From positions 1 to 64,000 of the forward strand of contig MPND01000002.1 in assembly GCA_002238855.1 (NCBI GenBank): a stretch of DNA of 64,000 nt, given 5' to 3'. This document shows, in pieces, positions 58,992 to 64,000 of this stretch. The DNA comes from SAR202 cluster bacterium bin90 (GTDB lineage: Bacteria > Chloroflexota > Dehalococcoidia > Lucifugimonadales > JADFKI01). Position numbers and translations under genes: made by a program. Below the pieces are notes generated by a model. It did no database searches. It was not told the origin of the DNA and saw only the letters and a list, made by a program, of their open reading frames with translations. Every line of letters starts with the position of its first letter. The stretch's first letter is position 1.

Positions 58992-59885
58992 CTATACGGG
59001 CATAGTCCTGCCGGTCATCTTGCGCCCAATCGCCGCACCTTCCTCACCGACGCCTGACAGTATCTTTACGCCGTCGCCCATCAGCTTATTCACCCTGTCC
59101 TCCACGCTGATAGTGAAGTCGTTCCAGCCGCATAGGAATGCAGCGCCGGACGCATCCAGAGCCGCCTTCACACGCAGTCTTGCCGCGTCCATGTCGTCGG
59201 GATATGGCGGATCATGCGCGTCGGCGTATCCAAACGACAGTCCCATGTCGCCGGGTCCCCATTCGGCAAAGGCAATGCCTGGCACAGCCGCACATTCCTC
59301 GCAGTTTGCGAGAGATCGCTTATTCTCGAGCTTCAGCCCTAGGAACAGCTCACCGTCCGGGTTGAGCGGCCAGGGGTCTGCCAGCTTCATGTACTCGTCA
59401 GGTTCGACTCCCCATATATGCGCCGCTCCGCGCTGACCTCCGCCTCCGCGCCGTCCAACCCCAAGTCCGTCACCCACGCCGATCGTCTGGAATGGATAGC
59501 GGCATGACTCCACGAATGCCTGAACGGCGCCCGAAGTTTCCGCATGGCATAGCAATATACCGTGGATCCCGCGGGCTAGGGCCTGCTTCATCATCCATGC
59601 ATTGGCGCGTACGACATCTTCATTCGTGCCGTCCGTGGGAATGGTCATGATAACTGGAGGCGTGCGATGACCGCTCGGAGTGGGCCCACCATCCACCAGT
59701 CCGCGCATGAACTCGTCGAGCGCGGACATGTCGAACGAGCCATGTTCCATCTCCACGCCTATATAGTCCGCCCAAGTGGACGCCATAGCCTTGCCGTTCT
59801 CATAGGAGAGTTCATGCGCTCCGGCGTTGTACAGGGGCTGACCCTGTTCGAGCAGTTCGACCACCCTGTTTATTCGCTTTGCCAT
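58992..59885 (-). CDS. HpcH/HpaI aldolase family protein, copy 2
   Basis: 297 residues, paralog of copy 1 with the same framework (MAKRINRVVELLEQGQPLYN, EMEHGSFDMSALDEFMRGLVDGGPT, AEWGPGDMGLSFGY). ATG 59885 follows GAGGTGGAGT; the track start at 59918 adds a poorly conserved leader. Copies differ most in the C-terminal third, including a unique CGWNDFTISVEDRVNKL in copy 2. The tandem arrangement suggests different substrates. Confidence 0.87.
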   Translation of the reverse strand: MAKRINRVVELLEQGQPLYNAGAHELSYENGKAMASTWADYIGVEMEHGSFDMSALDEFMRGLVDGGPTPSGHRTPPVIMTIPTDGTNEDVVRANAWMMKQALARGIHGILLCHAETSGAVQAFVESCRYPFQTIGVGDGLGVGRRGGGGQRGAAHIWGVEPDEYMKLADPWPLNPDGELFLGLKLENKRSLANCEECAAVPGIAFAEWGPGDMGLSFGYADAHDPPYPDDMDAARLRVKAALDASGAAFLCGWNDFTISVEDRVNKLMGDGVKILSGVGEEGAAIGRKMTGRTMPV

Positions 59886-59992
59886 ACTCCACCTCGTTTG
59901 CAGTACGAATTCATTCAATCCACGCGGAGTTTATCCGAATTTAAGCCCGACTGCCAGTAGCATGGTACTGCGGCTGGCGACTGCTCACTTAT

Positions 59993-60508
59993 CTAACGAG
60001 CGGGCACGATAGTTTTAATCTCCGCCGAGAAAACACCGTCATCAACGGTCAGCACGGCTATTGTTGCGGCAACCATGAAGGAAGGATAACCCTGCCCCGG
60101 ATTCAGATACAGCACGCCATTGATCGTCTCGTTCAGCGGCTCATGGGTGTGCCCGTAGAGTATGACATCCGGTGTCTCCTCGAAGTCGCCAAGCAAGTCC
60201 TCCGGTGGAAACTCCGGCCCGCCCCAGGCAGGATGAGTCACACCAATCCTCACGCCCTCCACCTCAAGAGTCTCAAGGTATGGAATCGCATTTCTCACAT
60301 CGGGCGGGTCGGAGTTGCCGTGTACCGTGATTGATCGCTTTGCCGTCTCGCGCAGACCGTCCACGACATCCATTCGCACGATGTCGCCGCAGTGAATTGC
60401 GATGTCGGCGTCAGCGACCTCAGCGCGAATTCCGGGATGTACCTCGTCCCAGGTGTGGCAATGTGTGTCCGAAAATACGACAATTCGTGTACTCATATCG
60501 GGCTGCAT
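59993..60508 (-). CDS. YfcE-type metallophosphoesterase
   Basis: 171 residues of the calcineurin-like family. Metal motifs are IVVFSDTHCH (D-x-H), IHCGDIV (GD), VHGNSD (GN) and VILYGHTHEP (GHTH), all intact. A phosphodiesterase role is expected; substrate unknown. Start is at 60508 (ATG) or the second ATG at 60496; neither has a clear ribosome site. Confidence 0.88.
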   Translation of the reverse strand: MQPDMSTRIVVFSDTHCHTWDEVHPGIRAEVADADIAIHCGDIVRMDVVDGLRETAKRSITVHGNSDPPDVRNAIPYLETLEVEGVRIGVTHPAWGGPEFPPEDLLGDFEETPDVILYGHTHEPLNETINGVLYLNPGQGYPSFMVAATIAVLTVDDGVFSAEIKTIVPAR

Positions 60509-60645
60509 CTTAACACAATTCTTATGGTCGGCATTGATATGTTGAGAATGTGTTTTGTGTTACAATCCCCGCAATGTTTGACAGGCCGTTAACGTATGTT
60601 CGCGACATAGATGTGCGAACCCACAGGTAGCTGGAGGTACGGGCT

Positions 60646-61896
60646 ATGGTTTCCAATGGTCACCACTCCGGCAACGGTCCCCTCAAGGGTATCCGCGTGC
60701 TGGACATGACAGTATGGCAGTTCGGTCCGGTGAGCACCGCGATGATGGGCGACATGGGCGCCGATGTCATCAAAATCGAGGCGCTCGACGGCGACGCGGG
60801 ACGTGGCCTGTGGCGAGCATCCACGCTGAATATGGACCTCGGACAGGGACGCAACGCCTACTTCGAGGCTTGCAACCGAAACAAGAGGGGCATCGCCGTC
60901 AACCTGAAGACCGAAGAAGGCCGGCAGATCATATACAAGCTCGTGGAGAACGCAGATGTTTTCGTTCAGAACTACCGCCAGGGAGTTGCTGAACGGCTCG
61001 GCGTCGGCTACGACACGCTGCGCGAGATAAATCCAATGCTGGTTTACGGATCCGCTAATGGCTACGGGCCGGCTGGACCCGACTCGCATCTTCCTTCATT
61101 CGATGGTTGCGGGCAGGCGCGCGCAGGCTTGATGATGTCGGCAACGCAACCGGACGCAGAGTATCCCACCCGCATCTCGCAGGGCGTATCCGACCAGATG
61201 GGCGCGATAATGATGTGCATGGGTGTCTTGTCCGCGCTAGTCTGCCGCAATCAGCAAGGTATCGGCCAGAAGATTGATGCCTCACACCTGAGCGCGAACA
61301 TGTGGCTGCAGGGGCTTGGCATCAGCATGAGCCTACTCAACAACGGTCAGACCTTCGGCTCCTATGAACGTGAAGCCCCCACGAATCCGCTGTCCAACGT
61401 GTACAAGTGCAAGGATGGGCGCTGCATTCAGATGATGCACTTGCAGCCCGACCCGTACTGGCGGCCGATCTGCCGGGCTATGGGCATGGATGACATTATC
61501 GATGACCAACGCTTCACGGACATGCGCGCACGCGCCGAGAACACGGTTGAGCTCGTCAGGATAATGGACGAGAAATTTGCAAGCAAGACTCTTGACGAAT
61601 GGGACACCATATTCCGAGAGTTCGAAGTGGACTTCATCTACGCGAAGGTGCAGTCGATAACCGACCTCGAAGATGATGTGCAGGTCGTGGCGAACGACTA
61701 CATCACCGATTTCGAGCATCCAGTCCTAGGCGATGTTAAGATGTGCAACCACCCGAACATTTACAGCGAGACGCCCGCAGGCCTCTGGCGAGAAGCGCCA
61801 GAACTTGGGCAGCATACCGAAGACATCCTGATCGAAGAACTCGGCTACGACTGGGACGACATCAAGGAATTGCAGGATTCAGGAGCGATACTGTAA
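60646..61896 (+). CDS. CaiB/BaiF (family III) CoA-transferase
   Basis: 416 residues. PLKGIRVLDMTVWQFGPVSTAMMGDMGADVIKIE begins the family III fold. FEACNRNKRGIAVNLKTEEGRQIIYKLVENADVFVQNYRQGVAERLG is diagnostic; the catalytic Asp is expected at about 170-180. The family moves CoA between acids (formyl-CoA:oxalate, crotonobetaine and others). The ATG follows GGAGGTACGGGCT. It precedes a ThDP enzyme and a second CaiB gene. Confidence 0.94.
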   Translation: MVSNGHHSGNGPLKGIRVLDMTVWQFGPVSTAMMGDMGADVIKIEALDGDAGRGLWRASTLNMDLGQGRNAYFEACNRNKRGIAVNLKTEEGRQIIYKLVENADVFVQNYRQGVAERLGVGYDTLREINPMLVYGSANGYGPAGPDSHLPSFDGCGQARAGLMMSATQPDAEYPTRISQGVSDQMGAIMMCMGVLSALVCRNQQGIGQKIDASHLSANMWLQGLGISMSLLNNGQTFGSYEREAPTNPLSNVYKCKDGRCIQMMHLQPDPYWRPICRAMGMDDIIDDQRFTDMRARAENTVELVRIMDEKFASKTLDEWDTIFREFEVDFIYAKVQSITDLEDDVQVVANDYITDFEHPVLGDVKMCNHPNIYSETPAGLWREAPELGQHTEDILIEELGYDWDDIKELQDSGAIL

Positions 61897-61996
61897 GGGC
61901 AACAAACTAGGTTGAACAGGATGAAGGTCAGATTATCTACATCCTGACTTTTCCCAGAAAACGGGGAAGGGATTATTGCCAATAAGAGGAGGAATA

Positions 61997-63661
61997 ATGG
62001 CAGAGATAGATGGCGGACGATTGTTCGCCAAAGCACTGAAGAGAGAGGGCGTAGAGTATGTCTTCACGCTGAACGGCGGACATATCTATAACCTCTATGA
62101 GGGATGCGTTGACGAAGGCATCAAGGTCATAGACTTCCGGCACGAGCAGGTAGCCGCCCATGCCGCCGAAGGCTGGGCAAAGGTCACCGGCAAGCCGGGT
62201 GTGGCGATCGTAACGGCAGGTCCCGGCGTCACTGACGCTGTCACGGGCATAGCCAACGCTTTCCAGGCGCCAAGCCCTATGATTCTTATCGGCGGCAATG
62301 CTGGAATCACCGATCACCTGCGCGGCGGCCTGCAGGACTTCGATAGCGCGACCTTCTTGAAGCCGGTCACAAAGTTCTCGGAGCAAGTCAAGCGCGTTGA
62401 GCGCATACCCGAGTACGTTTCTATTGCATTCCGTCACGCCACTTCCGGAGTTCCCGGTCCGGCGTACCTGGAGATTCCAATCGATGTGGTAGGCGGCGTC
62501 GCGGATGAAGACGATGTGAAGTACCCTGGCAGCTACCGCACGGAGTCGAAGGCGTATGGCGACCCTGAGTACATAAAGCAGGTCGTGGACATTCTGCACA
62601 ACACCGAGCGCCCAATGATCCTCGCAGGATCTGACGTATGGTGGAATGATGCATCAGAAGAACTGCGCGAGTTCGTCGAAATGATCGACTCGCCCGTGTT
62701 TCTCAATGCTATGGGGCGCGGCAGCCTACCCTCGGACCATCCTAACCTTGGCAGCCTAGGCAGGCGCTACGGTCTGGTCAAGTCCGACACGGTCATTCTC
62801 CTCGGAACCCCAGTTGACTTCCGGCTCGGCTACGGCGCGGACAGCATGTTCCCACAGAATCCGAGACTTATCGAAATCATGATGGACGGCAGCAAGATTG
62901 GACAAAACCGTGACATCGACGTTGGTGTCGCTGGCAACTCCAAGGCAGTCCTCCGGCAAATAATGGACGAACTCCGAGCAACAGGCTACAAGTCGCCCGG
63001 CAAGGCATGGGTCGAAGAGGTCATCACGGAAGACCAGGCGCTGAAGGCAGCCGACGAAGGAATGCTGAACAGCGACCAGTCTCCCATACATCCCATGCGC
63101 CTGATGAAAGAACTGCGCGATGTGCTGGACAGGGATGCCACGGTCATCGGCGACGGCGGCGACATCGTCACCTTCGCGGCGCGTGTGCTGAACATCAACG
63201 AGCCGGGGCACTGGCTGGACCCGGGACAGTTCGGCTGCCTGGGCGCGGGTAGCGGCTTCGCTGCAGCGGCTCAGCTCGCACGACCCGGCAAGCAGGTCTG
63301 CATCGTTTACGGCGACGGCGGATTTGGCCTGACCGGATTCGATGTGGAGAGCTACGTGCGCTTCAATCTGCCCATCGTCTCCATCGTCGGCAACAACGGC
63401 GCGTGGAACCAGACGACCCAAGGCGTCGTGCGGCGCGGCATGCGCGGCATCGGCACATACCTGTCTCAGGAAACCGACTATGCCAAGATCATGGAGGGCA
63501 TGGGCGGCTACGGAGAGCGAGTAACCGATCCGGAGGAGATTCGACCTGCGCTTGAGCGCGCGTTTAACTCCGGCAAGCCGGCACTCCTCGACGTAGTAAC
63601 CGACCCTGATGTTGCCTACGCATCCATGGGCGGGCGCTCGAGGCAGCAGCGCCAGTATTAG
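61997..63661 (+). CDS. thiamine pyrophosphate-dependent enzyme (2-hydroxyacyl-CoA lyase/oxalyl-CoA decarboxylase-like)
   Basis: 554 residues in three ThDP domains. VIDFRHEQVAAHAAEGWAKVTGKPG has the catalytic Glu, and the ThDP motif is YGDGGFGLTGFDVESYVRFNLPIVSIVGNN. The central domain contains SRRYGLVKSD-like and DVWWNDASEELREFV. The HEQ signature and the flanking CaiB genes fit an OXC/HACL-type lyase acting on a CoA ester, but acetolactate synthase-type chemistry is not excluded. ATG 61997 follows GAGGAGGAATA. Paralog of the 33135 gene. Confidence 0.88.
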   Translation: MAEIDGGRLFAKALKREGVEYVFTLNGGHIYNLYEGCVDEGIKVIDFRHEQVAAHAAEGWAKVTGKPGVAIVTAGPGVTDAVTGIANAFQAPSPMILIGGNAGITDHLRGGLQDFDSATFLKPVTKFSEQVKRVERIPEYVSIAFRHATSGVPGPAYLEIPIDVVGGVADEDDVKYPGSYRTESKAYGDPEYIKQVVDILHNTERPMILAGSDVWWNDASEELREFVEMIDSPVFLNAMGRGSLPSDHPNLGSLGRRYGLVKSDTVILLGTPVDFRLGYGADSMFPQNPRLIEIMMDGSKIGQNRDIDVGVAGNSKAVLRQIMDELRATGYKSPGKAWVEEVITEDQALKAADEGMLNSDQSPIHPMRLMKELRDVLDRDATVIGDGGDIVTFAARVLNINEPGHWLDPGQFGCLGAGSGFAAAAQLARPGKQVCIVYGDGGFGLTGFDVESYVRFNLPIVSIVGNNGAWNQTTQGVVRRGMRGIGTYLSQETDYAKIMEGMGGYGERVTDPEEIRPALERAFNSGKPALLDVVTDPDVAYASMGGRSRQQRQY

Positions 63662-63694
63662 TCAATCTGGTATAAGCTAGTAAGTGTGAACGTT

Positions 63695-63720
63695 GGGCGG
63701 TCCGGTTACGGGCCGCCCTT
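63695..63720 (+). terminator. hairpin after ThDP gene
   Basis: GGGCGGTCC and GGGCCGCCC pair around GGTTAC (one mismatch region), with TTCTCAT following. It lies 34 bases after the stop codon. The T-tract is short. Confidence 0.6.
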
Positions 63721-63759
63721 CTCATACTCCATTCAAGTAAGACCGTATGGGTTTGAAAC

Positions 63760-64000
63760 ATGAACGACCATCAAAATAGTGGTAACGGCCCCCTCTCAGG
63801 CATGCGCGTCATAGACTGGACCATGTGGCAGTTTGGCCCGGTCTCCACGATGATGCTCGCTGACCTCGGGGCGGATGTCATCAAGATCGAATCGCTTGAC
63901 GGAGACCACGGAAGGCAGTTCGCGAGCGTCGCCGGAGTCGCCAACAAACTGGAAGGCACCAGCACATACTTCGAGAGCCTGAACCGCAACAAACGCGGCA
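63760..64000 (+). CDS. CaiB/BaiF CoA-transferase (partial, cut by window end)
   Basis: N-terminal 80 residues of a family III CoA-transferase running off the window. GPLSGMRVIDWTMWQFGPVSTMMLADLGADVIKIESLDG matches the 60646 gene closely, and FESLNRNKRG follows. ATG 63760 has no strong Shine-Dalgarno. The ORF track omits it because it lacks a stop. It makes a CaiB-ThDP-CaiB trio. Confidence 0.88.
   Translation, partial: MNDHQNSGNGPLSGMRVIDWTMWQFGPVSTMMLADLGADVIKIESLDGDHGRQFASVAGVANKLEGTSTYFESLNRNKRG

Overview
The window looks like chromosome from an uncultured Chloroflexota bacterium. A Dehalococcoidia or SAR202-like lineage is my best guess, from gene content only. Signs are many CoA-ester and flavin enzymes (two CaiB/BaiF CoA-transferases, thiolase + DUF35 partner, acyl-CoA dehydrogenase, hydroxyacyl-CoA dehydrogenase, LLM monooxygenase), repeated small tandem paralogs, frequent GTG/TTG starts, a T-box leader outside Firmicutes, and a UGA-containing selD. 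No rRNA, CRISPR array, prophage, insertion sequence or integrase is visible. Two tRNA genes are present (Ile-GAU and Gly-CCC).

Layout. 0-9 kb: TPR lipoprotein, MFS transporter, zinc-ribbon/DUF4177 protein, PPOX-type oxidase, a tandem pair of metallo-beta-lactamase-fold hydrolases, selD read through an in-frame UGA, a lipoprotein with sunset and ComEA helix-hairpin-helix domains, and argS. 9-16 kb: gamma-carbonic-anhydrase-like protein, fur-DUF2851 operon, phosphodiesterase, mutM/nei, aldo/keto reductase, methyltransferase and small unknowns. 16-24 kb: zinc-ribbon protein, 3-hydroxyacyl-CoA dehydrogenase, methyltransferase, tandem VOC proteins, thiL, a frameshifted MenB-like crotonase, aldo/keto reductase and nhaA. 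24-35 kb: a long coiled-coil HlyD-like lipoprotein, tRNAs, cupins, thioesterase, acyl-CoA dehydrogenase, amidohydrolase, a Nudix-like/APH fusion and a ThDP enzyme. 35-46 kb: DUF4234-like membrane protein, NADP oxidoreductase, squalene/phytoene synthase, DinB, DUF35-thiolase-AMP ligase group, two glutaredoxin-like proteins, NIPSNAP-like protein, LLM oxidoreductase and a NYN-LOTUS protein. 46-49 kb: coaX-coaBC, GerW-like and tautomerase genes. 49-55.6 kb: a tryptophan T-box followed by trpS-trpE-trpG-trpD-trpC-trpF and an SRPBCC gene. 55.6-64 kb: unknown conserved protein, VOC, RidA, HIT, tandem HpcH/HpaI aldolases, phosphodiesterase, and a CaiB - ThDP enzyme - CaiB cluster cut by the window end.

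How genes work together. The best-defined unit is tryptophan charging and synthesis: a promoter and T-box with a UGG specifier precede trpS, and trpEGDCF follows in the same direction (trpA and trpB are absent here). coaX and coaBC give two steps of coenzyme A synthesis, which fits the heavy CoA-ester metabolism around them. The thiolase/DUF35/ligase group and the CoA-transferase/ThDP-lyase group look like catabolic modules for unidentified acyl substrates. The most notable observations are selD as a selenoprotein with a candidate SECIS hairpin, glutaredoxin-like proteins ending near a GIGC motif, the crotonase broken by a 29-nt imperfect tandem duplication, and the T-box-controlled trp cluster.
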